Assembly: GCF_042242105.1 (NCBI RefSeq)
Contig: NC_092016.1
Location: 11,050,501 to 11,114,500, forward strand
Direction of reading: 5' to 3'
DNA: 64,000 bases
Source of the DNA: Pempheris klunzingeri
Lineage: Eukaryota > Chordata > Actinopteri > Acropomatiformes > Pempheridae
In this document: positions 23,981 through 36,897 of the stretch, in pieces
How positions within the stretch are numbered: position 1 is the first letter of the stretch
Layout: every line of letters begins with the position of its first letter
Translations under genes and position numbers: made by a program
The notes under the pieces: generated by a model
Seen by the model: only the letters and a program-made list of their open reading frames with translations
Databases searched by the model: none
Told to the model about the DNA's origin: nothing

Positions 23981-26492
23981 GTGAATAAAGAAATTCTAGG
24001 ATTAAAGCACAGTATAAATTGGAAGATTTTTCTCGGCAAATTCTGTCATCAATTTATCCAGATTTCAGAAGTGAAGCACTGCCAGCAATGAGAGTATCGT
24101 GTAAAATCTTATCAGCCTCTCATCCTTTGTCTGTGTGAGATTCGAGCATGATATGAGCATGCTGTAGAGAGGAGGGTATGAAGCTGTCAACACATGGGGG
24201 AGGGGGACTGGAAGGACCTGTGATAGATCACCTCACATGCAACTGTAGGAAAGCAGTTCTGTGGAGGAAAAAACAATTGGATGTAGCAAATATCCTTCCT
24301 CTGACTGTAGAAGATGCAATTTTCACTCCACATATGACAGGTCTGAAAATGTGACCCTGAAATGGCGTCACAGTTTCCCCGCCTCAGTGACGTGGCTGAA
24401 ATAAAATCTAGTTTGATACCAATAAATGTTTCAGTATAACTGGGAAGTAAGATGAAAACAATGATGGCACACAGTTCTTGCTTTTGGAAGCTAAACAAGA
24501 TCTTGTACAGTGGGCTTTTTTTTTTATATAAATATCACAAAGGGTTTTTTTTCTTCCTAAACTGAAAACCTTAAGCAGAAGTTCATGTCAAAAAGGAGAT
24601 TCAGAAATAATTTTGGAAACATAATCTTTTTAAAATTATTTGTTTCTGTTTGCATAGGTGTGGCTGTGAGCAGAAAGCAGAGACGCATAATGTTATTACG
24701 GGTGAGACAGACTGATTTTGGGTGCCAAGCTCTCCATTAATAAAGCAATTAGTGAAGGAGGAGAAGGAGGCGTTTGGAAATTCAATTGCCCCAGGGTAGT
24801 GTAATGTCATGCTGGAGGGTGTCATAAAACAGTAATTACTGCAATAGCGCTTTGAAATTCTGGGTTATAATTACTTCTTTTTCCTTTTGTGCTTATGAGG
24901 GAGTTGAATATTTTAAAAGATATTCAAGCAGCATTGTGGAGGGATCGCTGTGTACAATTTGGACTGCAGACCAAGAGAAGAGAGGAAGGATGAGGAGGAT
25001 AATTGTATGCAGGCAGAGTCCCAAGGGAGGAGTCCAACCCCGTCATCAAACACTCATTCTGGCTGGGCCTCATCCCATTACAGTCCCCCAGGAGCCAAAC
25101 TGCACCTGCCCCACAGACTGAAACTACCCAATCCCCCTTTGCTCACCCTCACAATTATACAAACAGCACCAGCGAAATCACAAGTCTGAGATGCTGCAAA
25201 AACACAGACGCTGGAGGTTAGCGGCAGGTGAATGCTGAGAGAATTTCTATCTATGAATGAAGTGCTGACTCCATATTTTGTCCAATTAACGTGCACCCCA
25301 ACAGGCACGTCACTGGTGCAACAGCCATGACCACCCCGGCTGGTTAGGCATGAGAAAACATGTTCCACGTGGCTGGTGACACAATTGTGTTTTCTGTCAA
25401 ATTAACATGTGCACCCAGGAGCACCCGGTGGTGAGAGTTAATGGTTTCCCTCCTCAGCTGGGCGGATAATCGGAGGAGAAACTGAGATTTATTGTAATTG
25501 CTGCCACTGCTGCTCCTGGAAGTGTTTCAGACGTGGAGCAGCTTCCTGTGATCGAAGCATCAGTCTACAAGACTACAGTAGACTTAGCGCTGCTGATGCA
25601 CATTAAATTGAGTCAGACTGTCCATCATGTGCATGAAACCGATGGTCAACACCCTAACCCCCAACCCTGCAAACGTAATGCCTGTCTATCATTTCCTCTG
25701 AGGTGAGAGTGGAGGTGCAACCTGTCACATTTAATGGCTACCTGTAGGTCATATTGCCATCATGCGTAATGAGAATGTTGGTCACACCTCTGATCAGTCT
25801 GAATTTGCCTCGTATGACTCATTCCCACCTGCAGAGGCGGAGAGGCACCATCACAATCACGGTCTTTGATTTATCCAGAGTCTTACAAACCACTGAGCCT
25901 TTTCTGCTCTAGGGGGAAGCTCAGAGTAATGCATGTGGATAGATGGACGCCATGTTTTCCTGAATAATTTACCACCTCAGTGACGGGCTGCAGACTCTGC
26001 CTGCAGAACGGCGTGTTGGACAGAGTGCAGAGCAGCACAGAGGCGCCACAGATGGTAGTATCACCTTTCTTGTTCACTCTGTGCACCTCTGACTTCAGAT
26101 GTAACTGTTGGTCAAAAGATGTCCATCAGTTCTCTCGTGACTCTCTGGATGTGGGGTTCAGTAGTGAGGGAAGCACTGGTGAATTCTTATGGTGAATTTA
26201 GCACATCGTGCACATGCAGTAATATGCGTGTGTGCAATCCGACATACAATATCCAGCTGCTATACGCCAAATATATTGATCACTATGTATTACATATTTC
26301 ATATTGTGTTTTTTTTTGTTCCATATTATTTTTACCACAGATTCTGTTTTTGTTTTTGCTTTGTAATAGTGTATTTTATTTGGTCTGGTTTTTAAGCAAT
26401 TGTGAGAAACCTAATCAAACTCATCCAAATGTTGCATTCAGGTTCCACCTTGTAAAGTCAGTATTTCAACTGTGATCGTTCACATTTATTTC

Positions 26493-26498
<6 letters not shown>

Positions 26499-26532
<34 letters not shown>
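26499..26532. repeat. (TA)n microsatellite
   Basis: About 17 uninterrupted TA units. Simple repeat in intergenic DNA. Confidence 0.95.
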
Positions 26533-26536
<4 letters not shown>

Positions 26537-27859
26537 ACTGCTAATACTAATGATATGTAGGAATCAAATGTTATTCTACAGCTGCACTCCTCTTAAGTTG
26601 ACTAGAATTTAGATAAATTGTGAAGGCAATGTGATGATCACTGATCTTATATGCTATGTGTTCCAATTTGTTTATGTTCATTGTTTTCCAGCAAACATGA
26701 AACAGATAACTAATATCTATCTATAACTACAAAGGTAGCACAACTTCCATTCATTAGCGCCAATTTTGTTTTAAAACTCCAACACACTCTAGAGTTAAAC
26801 AGTACTGATTTGTCATGTGATTAGGTTCAATACTTGAATGTGTTACATATAACACTGCTGACCTCAGCCGCACAGAGGACGACACACTGAGGGAGAACAG
26901 TGTGTGCCATAAGTATAATGCTCCACATTACAGGCCTTACATTCTCACAATGTGTCTCTTCTATATTTACACCTCTGATCTTTCCTGTACAATTCAGAAA
27001 AGTGTGAGATGCTGCTCAATAGGTTCGTAATACTTGTCTGCACCTACATGACACCTCTGTAGCCGTTGTTGCTCTTGACTCTTTGGGACGGTGATTGTGG
27101 TTTGCGAGGATGTAAACTCCAATAATAGCGTTAACATTGCTGCTCTCTCTCTCCTTTTACCAATAACCAAGCTACAGGGTCCAATGGTCTCCGCTGGACT
27201 CCAGAGACCTCAGCCATTGATTTACAAATGAGGAACGTGGACAGAATAGGAGATGCACCACATGATTGGAGAAGGTGGGTAACAGGTTTGGTAGTGTGCC
27301 TCCTCTCTCTGAGGACCACTAACCTTCAAATTGACAGCTGACTGTACTACAGTTTATCACATCCACACACGAGAAGAAATGATGACTAAAAATGACAAAA
27401 ACATGACTTTTGGTTGTTTTTTTTTATAAAATGATATGAGTATTTTATAACACTTTTTGACATCAACATACCTCTTCATTAAACACAATATTAGAAGCCA
27501 TAAAATCACATTTATCTGTTTACATAAATTTCAGGCACAAAGCCGTTATTAGCATCTTTTGGTCATCTTAAACATTCTTAAATATTCATATATTTTAAAC
27601 ATCCTTGCAGATTTCATACAGCAAATGAATAAAGTGTTCAAATAGCAAATAAAGTCAGGTGGAAGAGCCATCTATTAATTCATGTGGTCCACTCAAACGT
27701 GACAATATCAAAGTGTCAATAAAGTACTTTTGGTGACGATGAGAACAACCGAGATACACCAAGAGATCACAAAAACCTGGTTGTTCATATACAGTACTGC
27801 ATTCCCCGCTGTCAAAATGCATCATGAGCACTAAAGCTGGATTCTCCAGACACTAGTAA

Positions 27860-27987
27860 TTTATTAAAACACACACCTTAATGTTGATCATCACATGACT
27901 CCAAAACAATTACAGTTAGATACAGCAAGCCAGTGTTACATTACAAAACAGGATGTGATGGGTGGCGGCTGGTACACAGAATTTATT
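27860..27987 (-). terminator. Candidate poly(A) signals of slc17a6
   Basis: Two minus-strand AATAAA hexamers, at 27982-27987 and 27860-27865, lie 0.87 and 0.99 kb after the slc17a6 stop codon and would give a 3' UTR of ordinary size. Which is used cannot be told from sequence. Confidence 0.4.
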
Positions 27988-28851
27988 GCAGTGCACACCA
28001 AACATCAATAAACAATGTCTTCTGAGCAAAACGCCTTTTTGATTTGTCTCACATCACGACTGGAACCTGATTATGAAAGTTCATTTTATCATTTAGAATG
28101 GCAGAAGACGCTTATCTAAGAACAAAGCAGTAGGCTGAATGAGGACTATCGATGGCTGTGAGGCGGCCGCTTCTGAAACATTGATCTGAGCAAATTCATG
28201 CAACAAACACACACTAAAACTCTACGGTTCAACTTCACTCACGCTATTTTTGTCATAGTGTATTACAGGCCTCGCTTGAGAAGAAGAAGACCTTTTTTGC
28301 AAGCAGACATCTCCCTGAAAAGGTACTGTCCATGAAAAATATGGCCTTTTATATCAATGTTAACACAGATCAACGACCCAAAATCCACAATAGTCTCACA
28401 GAAACAGTATACAGGTATATACAGTACATAAAACACATTTGAGAAACAGAATATAATCTTGTTTTAGAATACTTATAGTTTCAGTGCAATCAGAGTGGTA
28501 TTTCAGAGAAAGACCCTATATGATGGTCAACTGCAGTGTCGCCTGGCTCGTTGTTCAAGTAGATCGATGAGGTTTCGGTGCCTAAGAAGTACAACATAGG
28601 CCTGCAGTTTTCTTTGTAACCGCTCTCTGTATAGTGAAGCCCTACAGTATGCAGATGTGATGACAAACGTGAGAATCTAATGAGGATTGTTCTGCATTGC
28701 AATTAACTTTGTCTTTACATTGGCTTTTTGAAACTAGTAACCATTTTACTTGAATACACAGAATGGGTTTAAATATCTAAGATAATGCTTATTTGTGCAA
28801 TCCGTGATGGAGAGTCTGTTTCTGTAAGCAGACTCACCACAGCTGTCTGCT

Positions 28852-31800
28852 TTAAGAGTAGCCACGCTCAGCATACATCTTTCCCGCCGGCTCCTGCACA
28901 TACTCCTCCGTCTTATCCCAGTCCTGCACCCAACCTCCGTTGAGCTGTGCTGTGGTCCCGTAGTTTTTAGGCGGACCACCCATTGCGCCGTAGCCCTGCG
29001 TGATGTCACCTGTCTCCTCGGCCAGCTCGTCCTCGTCAATGAAGCCACACTTCTCTTCGCTGGTTTCCTCGGGGTCGGCCCATGGCTGTTTCTCCCCAGA
29101 TGCAAAGATTCCATAAAACACCACGCCCCCGTAATGCACGAGGGATGCGATGAGGAAGACATACTGCCACTCTTCTCGGGTCTAGAGACAGAAGACGGTT
29201 ATAGCCAGGCGGAGTCACTTCCTAAAGGCCCAGATTTTGTATTTTCTCTTCTGACTGTGAGCTCCTACATTTACTGCCAAAGTTTGTATGGTTATTTCAC
29301 ATGAGAGATTCCTTGTTTTTTTTTGTGCTTTTCACCCTAATTTGAAGTGGGTAGTTGGAAAAAGGATTTACCAACATTTGAATCAAAATGTTATCAAACT
29401 AATACAATCAAACTGTGTTTTCTCAGTCTTACAGGCTAACTGAGCTTTTGGGTGTTCAAGACACAGTGAAAGTGTCCTGTGTCCCCGTGTTAGTTGTTGA
29501 TATCCTGTTACATTATAAATATATGTACAAAAAGTCATTTTTTAGTATTTTTCTATCACCTTTTATACCTCTATTCAAACAAAATGGGGTTAGAAGTTCC
29601 TTTAAAAGAACATTAGCATTTGCATCACTGTGTAAACAAAAATGACTCACCTTGTTCTTTGTCATGGCTCCCACGATTAGAGGGCAGACCATCCCTGACA
29701 GGGTACCCACCCCGTTGGATATGCCCATGAGGATGCTGGCATAGCGAGGAGCGATGTCTAGATGGTTGACATTGAAACCTACAGCGACAAAAAGAGGATA
29801 TTCTCAGTTGTGTGCTCTTTTGAATAGCACAAATCTTCAAATTTGAACTACAATTCATTGTTTTGAGATTCACCTGATATTGCAAATCCACTGAAACCCA
29901 CCGCCAGAATTAAGAAAGAGATGGCCACCCCCTTACTGTGAGAATAACCAACAACTAATAAGAGAGTGGCCTCCATACCGAACCCTAAAAAACAACAAGG
30001 CAAGAGTTAACTTCTGGATTGATGAGCAATATTTCCACAATGTCATGGTCACAGACTGAGATCTGATTATCAAAGCCTCACCTCCACAGTTCATGATTTT
30101 CCGGACCATAGTGGTGGACATGATGTTGTGGGTGCGCAGGTAATCTGCTAACTGGCCTCCCAAGGGCACGATGATGGTCATGACCAAGTGAGGGAGCGCC
30201 GACACTATTCCAACCTGGGAAACCATCGACCAACACTTCTCTGAAGAAAATGTGACAACTACAAAGAAACTGTCATAACAACAGTGTCCCACTGTCTGCG
30301 TCCTTTTCAACCTCTGACTCCTGTATCACATCAGAGCAATGATTCACCTGCGGTAATCACAGCAGCACATCCTGAAGCTCAGTCACACCTGCCAAAGCAC
30401 CATGATTCATGCTTCACCCTCTCCAGGGAGGTTAAAGATTATGGCATTTTAAGATTCACTCGTGGACAGTAGGGTAAAAAATGTGAAAACAACATTCAGA
30501 ACTGTACTATGCTAATTGAGTCAATTTCAAAATGAGGGTAATGATTTTCACAAAATATTTTCAAGTTGAAGCAACATAATTTCATTTATCTGACTGAAAG
30601 TGATTTAAGTCAAGAGAAACCATTTAACAGAGTTAGACAAACTTTTTGAGCTACAGTCAAGTCGCTCACGTGCATTCTTATTAAGGAGCTTGTCACAAAC
30701 TGCACACACAACCACGCTCACAGTCACAACCACATCTTTCTCTTAATAACCAACAGTAACAACAAAGGAATTTATGGAAATAGTGGAGATATTGTTGAAC
30801 ATAATGTAAAACACAATTGTCTCTGTGTGTTCATCTGTTGTATTAAAGTCCAGCTTTGACTTCCTTTTAGCTCCGTTTTTGGACTCCACCAACTCGTAGG
30901 GGAAATATTTAGGCTCTTTAGCTTAAATGCGCCACCATGTTCACCAGCTAATCGCTAAATGTGTGTCTGTGGTGAGCAGGTAGCGCATAGTATAGTGTTT
31001 TTTCTTCACTGAAAATATATTGTCACATTTCATAAATCTATATCATATTTTTAACTAATTTAATGTTATATACGTTTTATACATAAATATGTCAAATACA
31101 TTATCAGGACCAGTTTATTGTAATGCAAATCAGGATTAGCACTTCTGTCAAAATCTAAAATAAGAATTTTTAGACCACAAGAAGTAAAATTTTAGACTCT
31201 TTGAGTTACTAAATGAATGAACATTGTTTTACTTTTAAGCACAGAATAAGACCAAGTATCAAGAAGATTCTTAATTTGCATTTGCTTAATTAATTTGCAA
31301 TGTTGATGATTAAAACACATGATGACAAGGCGCTGCATGTGACTCACTTACCTTGCTGATTTCAAAGCCAAACACCTCTTCAAAGTACGCAGGCTGGCTG
31401 ATGAGGAGCAGGTAGAAGGTCCAGCTCCTGCAGAAGTTGGCCACGATGATTGCATAGACTGGCATGGAGGAGAAGAATTTCCTCCAGGGTGTCTTGAATT
31501 TCTGTTAAAACAAACAGAGAATCACCTGGTTGTCCTGCACGTGATGGTGGTGGTGTTACAGTTCATGCATGCAGACTGCACACTCACCTCCATTGCACCC
31601 ATCAGCTGGGCACTCTCCCCGATGCTCTCCTCGATGTAACGGCGCTCCTCGTCAGTGATGGTCGGGTGCTCCGCCGGGCTCTCATAGGACACCAAGACCC
31701 AGAACATGTACCACACTATCCCAAAGCATCCTGAACACATCATGACATGATCAATGATCAGGATCAGTATAAACCCATATTGTGGAGCCGAATGTTGCTC

Positions 31801-34800
31801 AGTCCCGCAGAAGTTTACTTTACACTCCAGTGGAGAGGCCAAAGCAGCAAAACTCAGCAAATTTGAGTAAAGGTGTGATTTATTTCTTATGATTTCTTCA
31901 TTTACAAGAAAGAAATTGTATTGTTTCTTCTTTTAAAAGCTACATAATCTCCCTTTAAGGTTTTAAAATGAAATGAATCCTTGAGAATGGCGCTCACCAT
32001 ACACATAGAAGACAGAGGACCATCCTGTGTACTGGACCAGGATCCCAGCCAGAGGCATGGCTATCACTGCACCAGCATACGATCCTGAACAAGACAAAAT
32101 ATTATGACCAAGCAGAATTTGACCCCGGCTGCTTATTCAGGGAGCAGTGTTGTCCTAGTGTTTAGTGGCAAGTGTGTTCAAGCACACGTTTACATACATT
32201 TTAGGAGCAATATTTTGTCATTCTAACCCCACATGTCAGCGTATCTTCATACACTGCTATGATGATGAAGTCTGTGTGATGAGCCAAGCTTTCCTTTTCA
32301 CAGAAACATGACTGTGTGTAAACTTTGTACCACAGAAGGAGATGGTGGCCAGACGACTTCTTTCCAGCGGTGGAGCCCATTTACTCCAGATCCCATGGCA
32401 GGCTGGGTAAGTTACTCCCTGCACAGCGACAAATGACATTACAGTCACAGTATTAAGGCATGAGGATCATTCTCTATTAACTCTCTCAATTTGAGGCAAA
32501 TAATCAGCCTGTAATGCACACAGTGTTTGATTTGTTAAATCCATCAATACATTTTACATCTATTTTTCCACTTTCAGTCAATAGAATTTAGACAATGCAA
32601 AGGTATTCTGCTTGATTGACAGAGCCTCTTCTCATTTGCCAAAGACGTACAAGACAAATTGTAGTTAATAACAAACAAACTGACATGCATTGTAGCTGAC
32701 CTTTCTAATAGAGACTAATGGGTTAGGTGTGAGTCAGTGCAAATTCAAGCTGACTTCCCCCTTCATGGAAAAAATGCATGAATTGCTCCCATTAAATCTT
32801 CATTACACACTAAGTGGCATACAATCAACTATTGATAGACACAAATTGCTGGGGCTTGCAGTGGGAGACACCCTGAAATGCTAATGTTTAATTTGCAGTA
32901 ATAAGTCGATGGGCGCTGAACACAGGCGGCTCTCTCTCCCACTGGTCATGAGCTGCTTTGGAAACGACAGTATGCAGCAAAACAGAATAACAAAAGAGAA
33001 TGACCTTCAGTCTGATAATAGCGCTTCTCTGATTTTTTTTTCGCCTTTCTGTTGAGCTGTGGGAGCCGCCCGCATCAAGTGGTTTTTGTTTCTTTTGTGT
33101 TTCTATGTGAACATGGAGCTGTTTTGGCCAGCTAAACCAACATACATAAGCCCTGCAATTCAGGGTTTTTATGCTGTTCGTGGTATAATCTGACAATCGC
33201 ATCCAGTATAGTGAATGGAACTTTTACATAATTGATTTCCTTTTCCAGAGCAATTTAAAACAGAAAGGGGAGTTCGGTTTAAACAGAGGGTTTCTGTAAC
33301 ACGTGGTCAAATACAGAATGTCAGGACAGTTTCATTAGGGTTCGAGTTTAGCTCTCAGCTTGATAATGAGGCATCATTTTTGAGTCTTTTAAAGGTCAAA
33401 ACGCGATGTGCAAACAGTGCATCAGTACCTCCACCAATCCTTGTAATATCCTCACAAAGATGACACATCCATAGTGCGCCCGGGCGGCGGAGGGAATAAA
33501 CATGTTCAGGGTGGATGTCAGCACAATGGCAGCCCCAAAAACTCTGGATGAACAATGTGTTGGGATTATTTGTCAGAACAACATCAAAACAAGATCTTAT
33601 TCAGCTTCAGATACACGGCAGCAACAGTGATCACATTCAAGCACTTCAAAACGATTTAAACATTCAGTGAGTGGTAACATGTCCTATACAATTCTATGCT
33701 GTATGATTCTTTCATGCACACTGGAAGAATTAAGTCTGATGAGGAATAGAAATGAATCCTATTGGATGCCACACACACACACACACACACAACAGGCAGT
33801 TTCCAGGGGAGTGCGGACAGGAGGGGTGTGCAGCAGAAGGCTTCAGTGGGCTCAGCTGACTTGGCATGATGAAGCTCTTCAAAGATTTGCATCTTATTTA
33901 GGCTCCATTTCCCTCATGAAAAATATAACAATGCCATTACTTTGATGAGCAAGGACTTTGGCCTTATCCTACTTTTTTTTTTTTTTACTTCCTTCTATAG
34001 TATCTGTCTGTCACATTAATATGATTTTCTAATAATGATTTTGCAGTTTTGTTGGTATAATTTGTTCTTTGTTTGCTTATTCATTTGGGGTTTTTGGGTT
34101 TTTTTACAGACTTACTGTTCATTGTTTCACATTTTCTCTGTCCCACCTGTGTAATTGTTGCTGACTAATCAGCTGCTGGAGAAATAATGTGGTATAGAGG
34201 CGGTGCGCACATTGAAATAATGCTACAATCATCACTTAGAACTGCATTTCACACAGGCTTTGGCTGATGTGGCTGCCATGCCTCTGAACATAAAGGATTA
34301 GACACGGTGGTCCCATGGGAGCTCATTAACATGAGGAGGCACGCCTGGTGGGCGTCAGCCAAATCCCCAGTTTATCTGCTGTAAGGTCAGACTGCTTTCC
34401 TCAAAACCATGACACCGACATCCACTGACTGACAATAACACACCTACGATTGCTTTAGAAATTAAAATATCTACGACGTGGATACTGTTATTCAGAAATC
34501 CATAGAAATCACTAATTGCATTTTGTTGGGAGCAGTTACCTGTTTGCAGCCAGTCTTGAGGAGATGTACCCTCCAGGAATCTGAGTCACTATGTAGCCCC
34601 AGAAGAAGGATCCATGAATCATCCCCACGGTCTCTGGGTCCCAGTTGAATTTTGCTTTCTTTCCCACACACATACACACACACACACACACATAAAAACA
34701 CATTTTAAGTAGGCTTCTTTTCCATTTTCCTCAGGCAAAAAAATAAAGCAGGTGCAACACAGCCAAACACATCATTAACTGTTTAATTAAAATGCTTCAT

Positions 34801-36775
34801 ATTTAAGTGTGCAGTACAATCAGTGGAAGACATTTTCAAAATATATCTATTTTATTCGATGCTTTAATACCTTTGCAGCCACACCAGCAGCTTTTTGAGG
34901 TAATTGAATAACTTATTAAAGCACAAAATAAGAAACAAAAAATTAAATAAGCTACAATTTGCCTTTATGCAGACCTACTATAAGAAAGCCTTATTGGTCC
35001 TCAGCACCCATCAAACATGGGTGCTGGTGGGGTGCAGCCTAACGGGGCGGAGTTTACAGGCACCTCTATGATGATGATCTTGCCGTTTTGGTGGATCGTG
35101 CTGTTATTGACCATGCTGACGATGGCCACACCCAAGTTACACCGGATACCGAAGGAGATGCAGAAGCCGATCCCGCTCAGCATGGCGATGATGTATCTGC
35201 GCGGAAGCCCGAAGCATGCGCAGTCACACAGGGGCTTCTTCCGCTCCTGGCCCGCCGAGGGTCTCCCATCCTCCGTCAGCTCGATCGCCTCACCTGTTTG
35301 CTGCCGCTTTTCCAGCCTCCTGCACGACAAGCCGATGATATTCTTTTTTTTTCCTCTCTCTCTTTTTTTCTTTTTGTTTAGGTTCAATTCAGTGTCGGAT
35401 GTGTGAGATTAAACACATTGATCTGCTTGTAAAGGGGGCGAGAACTATCATATAGGGGAAATGTGTGATTTAGTTGATTTTCTGCAAAAGCAGCCTGTAA
35501 AAATGATCATGCAGGCTGGTTATTTGCATGCTTCTAACAGCAGCAGAGGAGATTATCTGTATCTTTACCCTGTGCTCTTTCCACGCCAGGCCTTCACAAT
35601 GTCTTTATTTCTCTTTTAATCTGGCTCAGGCCCCTCAAAGCCTGCACCCTTTTAGTTAAAGTCGAACTGCTTTTTCTTTTTCGTTCCCTGCTGAAATTCT
35701 CCACCTTCCTATAAAACAAAGGCTCGTTGGCAAACGAAGAGAAAATGACCTTAATACCGCATTGCAGCAATATCAGCATCATGCTTGTTTAGAGTTAATT
35801 TTAGCCTTTTTATTTTTTAATTAGCTCCAGTTAATGTGGCGTCGGCGCTTCGCTTTGGCTTCGGCTTGAAATTCACACGAAGAAATTTGAGGTTGATTTT
35901 AAAAACTGAACACTGAAATGTGAAGGCCTCATCCAGTGCAATGACAGGCCTGCTACATCTTAAATGAAACCAGCAGGTTTTTTTTTTTTTTCCTAACATA
36001 GCTTTGAGTCACGTTTCTGTGTTGCAGCTTGGAATCAAGTTCAACACCAGATATCCATTTTAGGACCAAATAAATAAACGAATAAGGTGACAAAGGGTCA
36101 TATAAAATACCTTATATTTCATTAAACTGCATATCATCTGATTATTTGTGTAGAAATACGTTTTCCGGCTAACCAATGGCACATTTATTCGCATTTTTTC
36201 CAATGAGAATTTAAAATAATTTGATTTCATACATCTGAAAAACTGTTCTCTCCACATCCTGCTCGCCTGCTCTGATTTTAAACTGAGCATCTGTTTGCTT
36301 TTGCAGTCAGCGACCAGCTTTCCTTTTTGGACTACATCTCATTCAGGTCCTTGTGACAGTAAAAGAATAAGGGAAGTCAATTGATATGAAGTCCATCGAT
36401 CTTGAATTAATACAGATGGATACATAAGGTAATAGATATCCTCCGACCTTGTGTCACGACTCGCTCTGTTTCATTAATTATTAAAAAACACCCACAGCTG
36501 CTGGTGGAGGGGATCATCCTCCAGGGAAATATCTGATCCTTAAATATTCGGGCCACACGACTCTGCCTTCAATATCCTGCTCGTGATTCTTCTCATAAAG
36601 AGGAGATTTTACCTCTTTTAATTGTGATTCACAGATGAGCACGTTTAAAGCCGGTGCATGCTTTCTATGTGTGATGTTCACATCTGGATGTTTTCTATTC
36701 TCATTTTCTCATCACATGTCCTCTGTGATACAATCCTGTGGTTAAAACACATGCAGAAATGGCAGTCCCCCCCCC

Positions 36776-36806
<31 letters not shown>

Positions 36807-36897
36807 CTTACCTGTACAGGTTCCCGAGGGCCTTTCCTGCAATCTGTTTTAGCCCCTCTTTAGTGGTAGGGGCAGCTTTCTCTTTGCCTGGCTCCAT
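28852..36897 (-). CDS. slc17a6: Vesicular glutamate transporter 2 (VGLUT2/SLC17A6), 12 exons, 581 aa
   Basis: VGLUT2 loads glutamate into synaptic vesicles using the proton-ATPase potential (major facilitator superfamily, 12 membrane helices). Exons in transcript order: 36812-36897, 35064-35319, 34540-34658, 33429-33543, 32331-32418, 31998-32084, 31588-31730, 31352-31501, 30082-30214, 29874-29984, 29651-29778, 28852-29181. All are GT-AG and in phase; 581 aa against 582 in human. Transport residues are kept: R88 in TM1 ([11 protein letters not shown]), H129 ([11 protein letters not shown]), R185 and E192 ([10 protein letters not shown]) and R323 (NFCRSWTFY), matching human R88, H128, R184, E191 and R322. 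NNST at 100-103 is a glycosylation site in the first luminal loop. The cytosolic C-tail has the family's acidic [18 protein letters not shown] stretch. The exon 2 donor is ambiguous, with an optional Val-Pro. Paralogue a or b was not resolved. Confidence 0.96.
30842..31016. repeat. Fragment of a teleost interspersed repeat (unclassified)
   Basis: Strings such as tttagctccgtttttggact, ggctctttagcttaaatgc, ccaccatgttcaccagctaa and ttttcttcactgaaaa occur together in a widespread percomorph repeat as I know it. It lies in an slc17a6 intron, with no ends or target duplication recognised. Confidence 0.4.
33770..33791. repeat. (CA)n microsatellite in an slc17a6 intron
   Basis: Eleven uninterrupted CA units. 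Confidence 0.9.
34665..34692. repeat. (CA)n microsatellite abutting the slc17a6 exon 3 acceptor
   Basis: On the gene strand this is (TG)n with one TA interruption. It ends about seven bases before exon 3 begins (34658) and takes the place of the usual polypyrimidine tract. Confidence 0.9.
36767..36806. repeat. Composite C10-(TC)n-(AC)n repeat at the slc17a6 exon 1 donor
   Basis: Poly-C at 36767-36776, (TC)5 at 36777-36786 and (AC)10 at 36787-36806. On the gene strand the intron begins gtaagg and continues straight into (TG)n, (AG)n and G10. Confidence 0.9.

Larger units (their letters stand above)
20830..28851. other. Intergenic region between fancf and slc17a6
   Basis: About 8 kb without a recognisable gene. 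Short open readings here lack splice signals and similarity. Contents seen: an oppositely oriented teleost repeat near 23750-23980, a (TA)n microsatellite at 26499-26532, several poly-T runs, and non-repetitive AT-core-rich stretches (for example 24640-24930) that look like possible regulatory DNA. The right end, from about 27860, is probably slc17a6 3' UTR. Confidence 0.5.

Noticed and set aside
33337-33352. tRNA T-loop-like string gggttcgagttta
   Set aside because: No matching A-box, acceptor stem or cloverleaf could be drawn around it.
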